In this document: piece after piece, positions 15,870-23,579 of the stretch
How positions within the stretch are numbered: the first letter of the stretch is position 1
Layout of the letters: every line of letters begins with the position of its first letter
Origin: Polyangium fumosum
GTDB taxonomy: Bacteria; Myxococcota_A; Polyangia; Polyangiales; Polyangiaceae
Assembly (NCBI RefSeq): GCF_005144585.1
Contig: NZ_SSMQ01000077.1
Location: 1-59,478 of the forward strand
DNA length: 59,478 nt
Reading direction: 5' to 3'
Notes under the pieces: model-generated
Told to the model about the DNA's origin: nothing
The model's database searches: none
Seen by the model: only the letters and a program-made list of their open reading frames with translations
Translations under genes and position numbers: made by a program

Positions 15870-16196
15870 TCATCGCTCCCCCTCAGAATAGCGCCGCGCC
15901 AGCTCCGGATCGGGCTCCTCGCCCAGGTTCACGACGAGCTGCCGGTACTCAGTGAAGAGCAACGCGATAGCCTCTTGCAAGGTTGGGACGGGCGTGAAGG
16001 GGAATACCACGTACCGGCTAAACCCCATGAAGTTTTCGCCGGCCCGCACGTGGCCGATCCGCCGACCAAAGCAAAAGACGAAAAGCAATCCGTCCTTCGC
16101 ACGTGGTCGCACATGGCCGATGCGCTGGCCTTCGGCAAAGACATCCCAGCTTTTGCCATACGGCCGCAGTTCAACCATGAATTTACTCTGCGTCAT
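15870..16196 (-). CDS. Small unknown protein with internal repeat (operon gene 3)
   Basis: The 108-residue product is the last gene of a three-gene minus-strand operon. It has a short internal repeat: FAEGQRIGHVRPRAKDG and CFGRRIGHVRAGENF. No signal peptide or membrane segment. It ends with acidic Glu/Asp/Pro residues. Not recognised. Confidence 0.6.
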   Translation of the reverse strand: MTQSKFMVELRPYGKSWDVFAEGQRIGHVRPRAKDGLLFVFCFGRRIGHVRAGENFMGFSRYVVFPFTPVPTLQEAIALLFTEYRQLVVNLGEEPDPELARRYSEGER

Positions 16197-16217
16197 CGTC
16201 GACCTCGGGGCTCAGCA

Positions 16218-16580
16218 TCACGTCGCCCGCGCCGCTATGGTGACGTTGAACGCCATTCGGTGGAACTCCCGGAAGACACGTTCAACTTCCTTGGGCGTCA
16301 GCGCGTAACCCCTGAACTCTTTGCGCCCTTCGGGATCGAGCGCCCCCTCTTCGACGTAGATGCTGCCATCGCTCCCGAGAGCGAGGAGTTGGAGGCAGGC
16401 CCATCGGAGCAAGCCCGGCGTGCCGTGCTGCGCGCGTTCCTCGGCGGTGAGCGCATATCCAATGAACACGCGTCGGCCCGCGGGCGGCTCGTCCTCGAAG
16501 TGGACGTAAATCGTGCCATCGCTCGCGAATGCAAGCTCCGTTTCCATCGGTTTCGGACTCCTTCGTACCGGCCAGATCAC
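16218..16580 (-). CDS. Small unknown protein with duplicated SDGTIYV module (operon gene 2)
   Basis: The 120-residue product consists mainly of two copies of a module of about 30 residues: ASDGTIYVHFEDEPPAGRRV then FIGYALTAEE, and GSDGSIYVEEGALDPEGRKE then FRGYALTPKE. Its GTG start overlaps the TGA of the upstream gene (GTGA), so the two are translationally coupled; an internal ATG at 16547 is an alternative. Not recognised. The repeated strand-turn pattern suggests a small beta protein. Confidence 0.6.
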   Translation of the reverse strand: MIWPVRRSPKPMETELAFASDGTIYVHFEDEPPAGRRVFIGYALTAEERAQHGTPGLLRWACLQLLALGSDGSIYVEEGALDPEGRKEFRGYALTPKEVERVFREFHRMAFNVTIAARAT

Positions 16581-17200
16581 AGCGGGATGCGCAGTCGGAC
16601 ACGCGGCGCGGCGCCGTCCTCGGTGACCGTCAGCGTGACGATTCCCGCCGCCGAAAGCCGCGTCAGCGCTGGCGCGAGCGTCCCCGAGTACGACAGGTCA
16701 GAGAGCCGATCACGTAAACGTGCGACGGAGACGCACCCGTCGTTATCCGGCCGCATTCGCGACAGGGCGAAATGGACGATGCCCTCGGCATGCGCGTCGT
16801 CCCCGAGCTTCCGGAGAGCGATTGCGTAGTTCGCCACGTAAACCGCGGCATCCTGGTACGGCCGCGCCGCGCGCATGATGTCGAGGAGCACCTGCTCGCC
16901 ACGCTCGTCATGGGGCACGACCCCAACCGAGACGTGGGTCGCTCGCGCGGATCGCGGCGGCGGAAGCGGGGGCAGGCGATCCGAGAGGCGAATTCTCCGG
17001 AATCGCTGGGCAAAGCTGCGGAATGCAGCCCCCAGCGCAGCCCCGGCCCGACGCCACCGCGAGAGCGGATCCACGACAGTGTCCCGGGGCGGTTCGGAAT
17101 ACGCGACGGACACGCGCGTACCACTCGCGGGGGGCAAGGCCGATCGGTCCATGACGGTGGTCGCGGCGTCGTCGTCATCCAAGTGCGGTGCGGCGCTCAT
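16577..17200 (-). CDS. Unknown protein, possible winged-helix C-terminus (operon gene 1)
   Basis: The 207-residue product has a strong ribosome site (GGAGGTAACCG before ATG). The N-terminal 100 residues are polar and Arg-rich. The middle (VLLDIMRAARPYQDAAVYVA and after) is helical. The C-terminal 60 residues (VARLRDRLSDLSYSGTLAPA, LTRLSAAGIVTLTV) resemble a winged-helix fold, so it may bind DNA. A 29-base-stem hairpin lies immediately upstream of the ribosome site. Confidence 0.6.
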   Translation of the reverse strand: MSAAPHLDDDDAATTVMDRSALPPASGTRVSVAYSEPPRDTVVDPLSRWRRAGAALGAAFRSFAQRFRRIRLSDRLPPLPPPRSARATHVSVGVVPHDERGEQVLLDIMRAARPYQDAAVYVANYAIALRKLGDDAHAEGIVHFALSRMRPDNDGCVSVARLRDRLSDLSYSGTLAPALTRLSAAGIVTLTVTEDGAAPRVRLRIPL

Positions 17201-17215
17201 CGGTTACCTCCAGGA

Positions 17216-17301
17216 AGTCACCGGCCCGAGGCGGCTGCGTCGCGTGGAGCGTGCGCGTACGAGGAAACGCCGCGCGGCGCAGCCGCCTCGGATCGGTGAC
17301 T
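17216..17301. promoter_or_regulatory. Very long hairpin in the leader of the three-gene operon
   Basis: The 29-base arms at 17216-17244 and 17273-17301 pair at 26 positions, starting AGTCACCG and ending GGCTGCGTCGCG, with a 28-base loop. The near arm ends about 15 bases upstream of the ATG at 17200, directly beside the ribosome site. It could be an attenuator, a protein-binding RNA structure or a DNA palindrome. Confidence 0.65.
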
Positions 17302-17615
17302 ATTTCGGTCGCAACGACCGGCAGGAGAGGACGATAGGAGCGCGAAGGTGCCGCCCAGACTGCAACGCATCCCCCATCGCCCTCTTCTGCGGGTCGTTTA
17401 TCGGACAAACCCGCCCGAGGCCGAACACGGCGCCTTTTCGTTTACGAGGCCAGGAGGACCGTGGTCGGCTCGGGACGAGCGAGGGGGCGACGCTCTGCGC
17501 CGCGCGTCGCGGGCTCGCCGTAGGGGTCAACCACGCGAGGCCGCCGAGAGCGACTTGTCACATCGCCCCCTCACCTACGCTCTTGCCCGGACACGACAAA
17601 CGGTAACCGGATTTT
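17302..17615. other. Gene-free stretch between two minus-strand operons
   Basis: No gene is seen. It should contain the promoter of the operon that starts at 17200. The bipartite motif at 17580-17609 is the only clear element. Confidence 0.5.
17580..17609 (-). promoter_or_regulatory. Bipartite motif, copy 2 (shared with the ECF sigma gene)
   Basis: The plus strand reads CTCTTGCCCG, ten variable bases, then ACGGTAACCG. The two 10-base blocks and the spacing are exactly those at 20961-20990 upstream of the sigma gene. Read on the minus strand it could be an ECF-type promoter feeding the operon that starts at 17200. Confidence 0.5.
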
Positions 17616-18794
17616 TTATTTCGCGAACTCGAACGGCGCGAGGCAGCAGAACGTCACGGCGTCGGCGGGGTCTTCCAAGGCTGCACCCGTGGGCTCACCG
17701 CCCGTCGCGAGGCAGAGGCCGGGCACGTAGGAGAGGTCGGTGATCGCCTTGCTTCCGAGCGCCTGACCAGGCGGGAGAACGTTGACGCACTGCTCGCCGG
17801 CTGACGCCACGCCAACCGTGTCCGCCTCCAACGAGCACGCCCCATCGCTGTAGAGCCGCATCTTTGCGGCGCACCCGCTCCCGACCGGGTTACCGCCGCA
17901 CTCGCACGCCGTGCAGCCACGCGTGTCCACCGGCTGCTCCCCGTAGAGGTGGATGGGCTTGTACTGGTTGTAGTTGCCGGGACACGTGTCGTGTTTTCCC
18001 CGGAGTGCGACGCACTGGTACCACGGGTAGGGAAGATCGTACATGCATCGCCACGTGGTCGGATCGCATGTGCCCTCGCGCTCCTTCGCCTCGCAGGCGA
18101 GGCCCGTCCAGAGCCACTCGGTGGTCTTGGTGAACGTGGCCGGCTTCGTGATCGACGGGCACGCCTCGCCCGTGGGACCAGGGAGCGGCGAGGCGTACAC
18201 GGACTGCGCGCAAGGTTCGCCGCCACAATCAGCCCCCGCCGGCAGGGCGTTCGTGCTTGTGCACGAGCCGTCCCAGCCGACGGGTCCGCCGAAAGGGAGC
18301 GCGGGCGCTCCGTCCTCCGCACACGTGCCGGCCCGGACCTCGATCGTCTCGGGAAGCTTGGTGCACGAACCTTCCGGGGCCGGACACGTACATGGATCGC
18401 ACGCTGCGGGCGGCGCTTCGAGGTACTCGAAGCGTCGGTATTTCTCGAAGAACTCCACATCATCGCCGTAGCCGCCCAGCTTGCGCGCCTCGTCGCAGCT
18501 CGCGGGCGCAAGCTCGCGCGGACCGAGCCAGAGAAGCATCGGAGTGCGTGGCCAGTCGCCGGCAGACTCGCTGCTGGGCTCGGGGACGCAGCGGCCGGGG
18601 CACGTGGCGGCTTGTGCTGCGTCGTCGCTCGCGTCTGCGCCGGAGTCGCTCGCATCCGTGCCGGCGTCGAGCAAGGCGAGGCAAATTTCGCCCGGGAAGG
18701 GCGCGTCCGGATCGCAGTCAGGATCGAAGAACGCGGGCGGCGCCGTGCACGCGCTCGTGAGTCCAACGATCGCTCCGAGGACCATCCTTCGCAT
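17616..18794 (-). CDS. Cys-rich surface lipoprotein
   Basis: The 392-residue product has lipobox LTSAC (Cys16), then an Asp/Ala/Ser spacer (DAGTDASDSGADASDDAA) typical of Polyangiales surface proteins. The mature part holds more than 25 Cys in pairs such as CDPCTCPAP and CTACECGG, so it is probably stabilised by disulphides. No enzyme motif was seen. It is the last gene of the ECF-sigma/PEGA-like operon, three bases after the preceding gene, so it is probably part of the envelope function controlled by that sigma factor. Confidence 0.75.
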   Translation of the reverse strand: MRRMVLGAIVGLTSACTAPPAFFDPDCDPDAPFPGEICLALLDAGTDASDSGADASDDAAQAATCPGRCVPEPSSESAGDWPRTPMLLWLGPRELAPASCDEARKLGGYGDDVEFFEKYRRFEYLEAPPAACDPCTCPAPEGSCTKLPETIEVRAGTCAEDGAPALPFGGPVGWDGSCTSTNALPAGADCGGEPCAQSVYASPLPGPTGEACPSITKPATFTKTTEWLWTGLACEAKEREGTCDPTTWRCMYDLPYPWYQCVALRGKHDTCPGNYNQYKPIHLYGEQPVDTRGCTACECGGNPVGSGCAAKMRLYSDGACSLEADTVGVASAGEQCVNVLPPGQALGSKAITDLSYVPGLCLATGGEPTGAALEDPADAVTFCCLAPFEFAK

Positions 18795-18797
18795 GGC

Positions 18798-20036
18798 TTA
18801 AAACTCCCACGTGCCCAGAACTTGCGCACTCACCAGCAAGGGCGGCGTCTCCGAGACCACACGGTCTCCCACGCCAACCTTCACCCCTCGGGACAAACCA
18901 AGCACATCCACCGAGCCCTGTACAGCGAAGGAACGCGCAGGGACAAACTTCACACCCGCGCGTCCACCACCCCCGGGCATCACGAACGAGTCTGAGCGTT
19001 CAACGTACCTCTCCTTCGAGGCGTCGACCCTGATCACCCCGAGATGTCCGAGCACGCACCCGAACGCCCAGCGGTAGTGCCCGCACGCGCTCGCGATCCC
19101 GCCCGCGGTCATTGCGCTGATCGGCTCCCCGCCCACCCCCGTCGTCAGCCACGCTGCGCGCCCCTCGAGCCCGAGCGACACATACTCGTTTGACCTCCAA
19201 CTTCCTCCCGCCACGACGCCTACCGCCGGCATCCACGACGCCACACCGAGCACGACGACCGGTCCGCCTCCGATCGACCAGCGCGTCTCCGCGGGCTTCT
19301 CCGCCGGCTTCGGGTCCTCGTACCCGAAGGGATCTTCCTGCTTCGTGTACGTCGGCTCGTCGGAAGCGGACTCGTGCCCAAGCTCGTTCGGAGTCTCGAC
19401 CGATGACGAACGGTGCTCGCGCGTGAGAATCCTCGGCTGGCTGTCGAAGTCCGCGACCGGCTTCAACGTCAGCTCGATCCGCATGTCCTCCTTCGGCACC
19501 ACACGGAACGTCCTCGCGTCGTCCACGTACCCGGGCAGGCTCGCGCGCACCTCATGCTCGCCCGTGAGCACGAACATCGCGAAGGCCGAGAATCCGGATT
19601 CGTTCCGCGGCTTGCCGTCGAGCGTGGTCCGCGCGCCCGCGTGGGAGATGATCACGTCGACCCAAGCGCCCTTCGTCCTGACGACCTCGTACGCGTCAGA
19701 GAACGTCTTTCGCTCGGCCGGGGTCGTGTTCGCGTGCTTGATCGCGTCGAGGAGCAGCTCCGCCGCGTGCGCGGGCCGGTCGTGCGCCATGAGCACGCCG
19801 AGCCGCCCGGCGACCACCGAATCGTGCCGGATCGCCAGCGCTTCCGCGTATGCAGCCGCCGCATCGTAGAGACGCCCCTGCGCGCGCTCGCGATCTCCCT
19901 TCGCGACGTGCGCCGCGAACGCGCTCTCCCGCGCCGCAAGCGCGAGTGAATCTGCGTGGACAAACTGCGGCCCCTCGCCCCGCGCGGGCGAGGCGAGAGC
20001 GACGACGAGCACGATCGGGACGAGACGCGCGCGCAC
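18798..20036 (-). CDS. Exported PEGA-like protein with beta-rich C-terminus
   Basis: The 412-residue product has a GTG start and a signal peptide (VPIVLVVALASPARGE). Residues 35-110 are helical and TPR-like (GRLYDAAAAYAEALAIRHDS). Residues 120-190 resemble a PEGA domain (GARTTLDGKPRNESGFS, LTGEHEVRASLPGYVDDART). A Glu/Pro-rich linker is followed by a beta-rich C-terminal domain (VVVLGVASWMPAVGVVAGGS onward to LGTWEF), perhaps an outer-membrane barrel. It lies between the ECF sigma gene (39-base gap) and the lipoprotein gene (3-base gap), an arrangement often seen in myxobacteria. Confidence 0.75.
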   Translation of the reverse strand: MRARLVPIVLVVALASPARGEGPQFVHADSLALAARESAFAAHVAKGDRERAQGRLYDAAAAYAEALAIRHDSVVAGRLGVLMAHDRPAHAAELLLDAIKHANTTPAERKTFSDAYEVVRTKGAWVDVIISHAGARTTLDGKPRNESGFSAFAMFVLTGEHEVRASLPGYVDDARTFRVVPKEDMRIELTLKPVADFDSQPRILTREHRSSSVETPNELGHESASDEPTYTKQEDPFGYEDPKPAEKPAETRWSIGGGPVVVLGVASWMPAVGVVAGGSWRSNEYVSLGLEGRAAWLTTGVGGEPISAMTAGGIASACGHYRWAFGCVLGHLGVIRVDASKERYVERSDSFVMPGGGGRAGVKFVPARSFAVQGSVDVLGLSRGVKVGVGDRVVSETPPLLVSAQVLGTWEF

Positions 20037-20075
20037 GCCCTACGGATACGGCATCCAGCCTCGGGCGAGAAGCGG

Positions 20076-20954
20076 CTACCGCACGTCGACGAGCGTGATC
20101 TCGGGGAGCTTGAACTTGATCTCCTTGCGTTGCGGGTGGGCTGACCGCGGCTCGGGATCGGGCGTCGGTTCGTTCGCGGCGACGGCGTTCGGAGGCTCGA
20201 CCGTGGGTTCGTCGAGGGCGGCGTCACTCGCGACCGAGAGCTTCGCCGCGCTCGCATGGACCTCGCGTGCGACGCCGACGTACGCGGCCGTGGGCGCTTC
20301 GTCGTGTGGAAAAAGCAGGAGCAGAGCTGCCATGATCACGCTCGCCACGTGCCCGAGCATCGGCGCGGCCCTCTGCACGAGGAGAGCGAGCGGCCCGCTC
20401 GGCGGCATCGGGGGCACGACGCTGTAGTACGCGTCGCGGAAGTCGCGCATCTCTCTGCGGAGGTATCGGCGCACGCGAAGCGCGCGCATCTTCACCGCGT
20501 TCTTCGAGATCCTGAGTTCCTTGCGTGCTTCATCGAGCGTGTACTCTTCGAGGTAGACGAGGAAAAACACCTCGAACAAGACATCGGGCATCGCGTCGAC
20601 CGCCGCGTAGAGGCGCTCCCGCGCCTCGCCGAGCTGCGCGCTCACGTCGGGCGAGGGGCCGGGGGCAAACGCTTCCACCGCGGCGTTGGGCTCCGTCGCG
20701 ATCACCTTGTTTCGACGACGCACCGTCCGCCGATGGCGCCGGTACACGTTGTTTGCGATCCCCATCGCCCAGCGCCGCAGCTCCCCGTCGGACCGGTAGG
20801 TGTGCAGACTGCGGACGCCGCGGATCAACGTGTTTTGCGCCAGATCGTCGGCGTCGGCGCGCCCGCAGCGGAGGCGCGCGAAGCGGTGGACGAGGTCCGG
20901 ACGAAGGGCGAGGAGTTCGGCGAGAGGATCAGGTTGGTTCAGTTTCTTCCCCAC
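20076..20954 (-). CDS. ECF sigma-70 family factor with a C-terminal membrane segment
   Basis: The 292-residue product starts at GTG. Sigma region 2 is at about 15-85 (RADADDLAQNTLIRGVRSLH, RRWAMGIANNVYRRHRR) and region 4 at about 110-170 (LDEARKELRISKNAVKMRAL). Unlike ordinary ECF factors it continues with a hydrophobic segment (GHVASVIMAALLLLFPHDE) and a 65-residue Pro/Glu-rich tail, so the protein may tether itself to the membrane like a built-in anti-sigma module. It heads the operon with the PEGA-like and Cys-rich lipoprotein genes. Confidence 0.85.
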   Translation of the reverse strand: MGKKLNQPDPLAELLALRPDLVHRFARLRCGRADADDLAQNTLIRGVRSLHTYRSDGELRRWAMGIANNVYRRHRRTVRRRNKVIATEPNAAVEAFAPGPSPDVSAQLGEARERLYAAVDAMPDVLFEVFFLVYLEEYTLDEARKELRISKNAVKMRALRVRRYLRREMRDFRDAYYSVVPPMPPSGPLALLVQRAAPMLGHVASVIMAALLLLFPHDEAPTAAYVGVAREVHASAAKLSVASDAALDEPTVEPPNAVAANEPTPDPEPRSAHPQRKEIKFKLPEITLVDVR

Positions 20955-20960
20955 ACTCGC

Positions 20961-20990
20961 CTCTTGCCCGCAGCAGGAGAACGGTAACCG
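20961..20990 (-). promoter_or_regulatory. Bipartite motif, copy 1, upstream of the ECF sigma gene
   Basis: CTCTTGCCCG, ten bases, ACGGTAACCG (plus strand), ending six bases before the GTG start at 20954. It is exactly shared with 17580-17609. It may be the autoregulated promoter of this sigma factor; its closeness to the start codon would then mean a leaderless or very short leader. Confidence 0.5.
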
Positions 20991-21264
20991 AAAATCGACG
21001 CGGCTCGCTCAACCGCCGAACATAATGTGATTTTACTTGGTACGTTACGATTCGATCCGCTGCACTGCCGACGTCAGAACCCCGACACGTAGTGATCCAC
21101 ACCACGGCCCAATTCTTGCGCATGCTAGGCCATAGGACGCACAATGTCCTACGCGAAGCACCCTTCGCACTTCTATCCTTGACGGTCAGCATGTCGGTCG
21201 GACAACCTGCCGCCTAACCAGGATCTCCGTATCTCCGGAGAACCTGTACGTAGGGGTCAGGGCA
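20991..21264. other. Intergenic region between the ECF sigma gene and vgrG
   Basis: No gene is seen. The stretch is visibly richer in A and T than its neighbours (for example near 21020-21050), consistent with a divergent promoter region. No sigma-54 consensus was recognised. Confidence 0.4.
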
Positions 21265-23568
21265 ATGAATATCCTCCTTTCGATTGAGGGGGCTGGTGAG
21301 CTATTGCGTGGCGTTCGGCTCTCCGGCTCCGAAGGTGTGTCCGAGCTTTTTCGATTCGAGATCGACGTCGTTCGCGGCCTTCCGATGCAGGGAATCGTCG
21401 GCGGGTTGCTCGACAAGCTGGGCGTCGGGGCCCTCCCGGTCAATCCGCTGGCCATCGCGCAGACGATCCACGCGGCCATGGTCAATCATGCCGGCCAAAC
21501 GGCAAGCCTGACGTTCGATACGGGCGAGAGCACGCGGACAGTTCGCGGCATGATCGCCGAGTTCGTGCAGCTCGACGACGGCAAGACGGGGACCGCGTAC
21601 AGGACCGTGCTCGTGCCGGATGTCGCGCGACTTCTCCATCGCAAAGACAACCGAATCTTTCAGGAGAAGTCCGCGCCCGAGATCATCGCCGCGGTGCTCG
21701 ATTCCGCTGGCATCCGTGGCGGCAGCTATCGCTTCGCACTGGGCAAGGATCGGCCGCGCCGGGACTATTGTGTGCAGTACCGGGAGACCGATTGGGCATT
21801 CGTCTCGCGGCTCCTCGAAGAAGAGGGCATCCATTACTTCTTCGACGAAGACAGCGTTCTCGTGATGGCTGACGGGCCCACGGCGCACGCTCCGATCTCC
21901 GGCGGAACGCTCGCCTTCCGTGCACCGCTTGGCGCCATGGCGCATGGCGAGCACGTGTCCAGGTTCGCGTGGGCGGAGCGGGTGCGTTCCGGCAAGGTCA
22001 CGCTGCGGGATTACGAATTCAAAAAGCCCGCTCTCTCGCTCGAAACCGTGAAGAAGGCCGACGATGACGCGGATCTGGAGGTCTACGAGTACCCGGGGCG
22101 CTACGAAACGCCAGAGCGAGGCGCGGAGTTCGCGGCCATGCGGATCGAGGAGCTGCGGACCCGCGCGCAGAGCGGGGCCGGGGAGAGCGATTCGTGCCGG
22201 GTCGTTCCGGGGAAGACGTTCCTGCTCTTGGACCATCCTGACGATCGCATGAATGGGGCTTATTTGGTCATGCGGGTCGAGCATCAGGGCACCGCGCCGA
22301 TCCCGGACGCTATCCTCACCGACGGGGAATCGTCCTACGAGAACCGCTTCGAGGTCGTGGGCGCGGACGTGAGGGTTCGTCCTTCCCGTACGACTCCCCG
22401 GCCCGTGATCTCGGGGCCGCAGACAGCGATCGTCGTGGGGCCCGGAAAGGAGGAGCTGCACACGGATGCCTATGGCCGCGTCAAGGTGCAATTCCATTGG
22501 GATCGCCAGGGAAAGAAGGATGAGCGCAGCTCGTGCTGGCTTCGCGTCATGCAAGCCTCGGCTGGCGCGGGCTGGGGTGCGCAGTTCTTGCCGCGTGTAG
22601 GGCACGAGGTCGTCGTGGCGTTCCTGGAGGGCGACCCCGATCGGCCCTTCGTCATCGGGAGCCTGTACCACGCCGCGAACGTGCCGCCGTACGCGCTTCC
22701 GCAGCAGAAAACGCGCAGCGGCATCCGCACGAAGACGTTCGGCGGAGACGGGCATAACGAGATCCGCTTCGACGACGCTACGGGCGCGGAGGAACTCTAC
22801 GTGCACGCTCAACGTGATTACAATGAGGTTGTAGAGCACGACCGCTCCGCCGTTGTGCATGGGAAGCGGACGCAAACGGTGGACGGGGACGACGCGGAGC
22901 ACGTGCACGGAAACCAGGGCCTCACCGTCGATGGCAGCCAGCACGTCCACGTTCGCGGCAACCACCGGACGATCATCGACGGCGACGAGCCGAAGCCCGG
23001 AGGCGTCCGCGGGGGCGCCGTCACCGTGCGAGGAAATTACGCGCTCGACACGTCGGATACGGTGCGCGTCCAGGCTCCCACCTCGATCCGGCTGGAGTGT
23101 GGCGGAAGTTTCGTGATGATCGAGCCCGGCAAGATCACGATCACGGCCGGCGGTGGGGCGACGTTGGTTCTCGATCCGAATGCGCTCCTGCAATCGGCCG
23201 CTGGGTCGCGCATGTTCCTCGATGCGAACGCGCTTGCAAAGGCGACGGGCGGCGCGGAAGTGCTGCTCGATGCGAATGTCTGCGCGAAGTCTGCCGCGGG
23301 CAGCCAGGTCCTGCTCGACGGCAACGCGTGTATGTCGTCGACCGGGGGGAGCGCAGTCCTTCTCGATGGAAACGCGATGATGAGCAGCCCTGCCGAGGCG
23401 ACGATGTGCGGCAGCACCGCGACGGTCTCGGGTAGCGCAGCGGCGATCCTCTCGGGACCGGGCGGCGTTGTCGCAGCGGATGGCGGCGGGGTCGCGTCGT
23501 CCGGGGGCAAGGTGGACGTCAGTGGCGGCGCGTTCAACGTGGCCACGGGCATTGCCTGCGTGAATTGA
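21265..23568 (+). CDS. vgrG: Type VI secretion tip protein VgrG
   Basis: The 767-residue product forms the puncturing tip of the type VI secretion system. Domains: the gp27-like base (1-370; ends of the early phage-like part include RETDWAFVSRLLEEEGIHYF), the OB/gp5-like part (about 390-480; TDAYGRVKVQFHWDRQGKKD, SCWLRVMQASAGAGWGAQF, RVGHEVVVAFLEGDPDRPFV) and a long beta-helical needle (520-767). The end of the needle has repeats of about 17-20 residues such as VLLDGNACMSSTGGSAVLLD. The carboxy-terminus shows no separate toxin domain. It is followed by an adaptor-like gene and a PAAR-Rhs effector, so it probably delivers that Rhs toxin. Confidence 0.95.
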   Translation: MNILLSIEGAGELLRGVRLSGSEGVSELFRFEIDVVRGLPMQGIVGGLLDKLGVGALPVNPLAIAQTIHAAMVNHAGQTASLTFDTGESTRTVRGMIAEFVQLDDGKTGTAYRTVLVPDVARLLHRKDNRIFQEKSAPEIIAAVLDSAGIRGGSYRFALGKDRPRRDYCVQYRETDWAFVSRLLEEEGIHYFFDEDSVLVMADGPTAHAPISGGTLAFRAPLGAMAHGEHVSRFAWAERVRSGKVTLRDYEFKKPALSLETVKKADDDADLEVYEYPGRYETPERGAEFAAMRIEELRTRAQSGAGESDSCRVVPGKTFLLLDHPDDRMNGAYLVMRVEHQGTAPIPDAILTDGESSYENRFEVVGADVRVRPSRTTPRPVISGPQTAIVVGPGKEELHTDAYGRVKVQFHWDRQGKKDERSSCWLRVMQASAGAGWGAQFLPRVGHEVVVAFLEGDPDRPFVIGSLYHAANVPPYALPQQKTRSGIRTKTFGGDGHNEIRFDDATGAEELYVHAQRDYNEVVEHDRSAVVHGKRTQTVDGDDAEHVHGNQGLTVDGSQHVHVRGNHRTIIDGDEPKPGGVRGGAVTVRGNYALDTSDTVRVQAPTSIRLECGGSFVMIEPGKITITAGGGATLVLDPNALLQSAAGSRMFLDANALAKATGGAEVLLDANVCAKSAAGSQVLLDGNACMSSTGGSAVLLDGNAMMSSPAEATMCGSTATVSGSAAAILSGPGGVVAADGGGVASSGGKVDVSGGAFNVATGIACVN

Positions 23569-23579
23569 GGGAAGCAGCC

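Noticed and set aside
17175-17408. Small minus-strand open frame crossing the long hairpin
   Set aside because: It has no ribosome site and its sequence includes the hairpin arms, so the hairpin explains it better.
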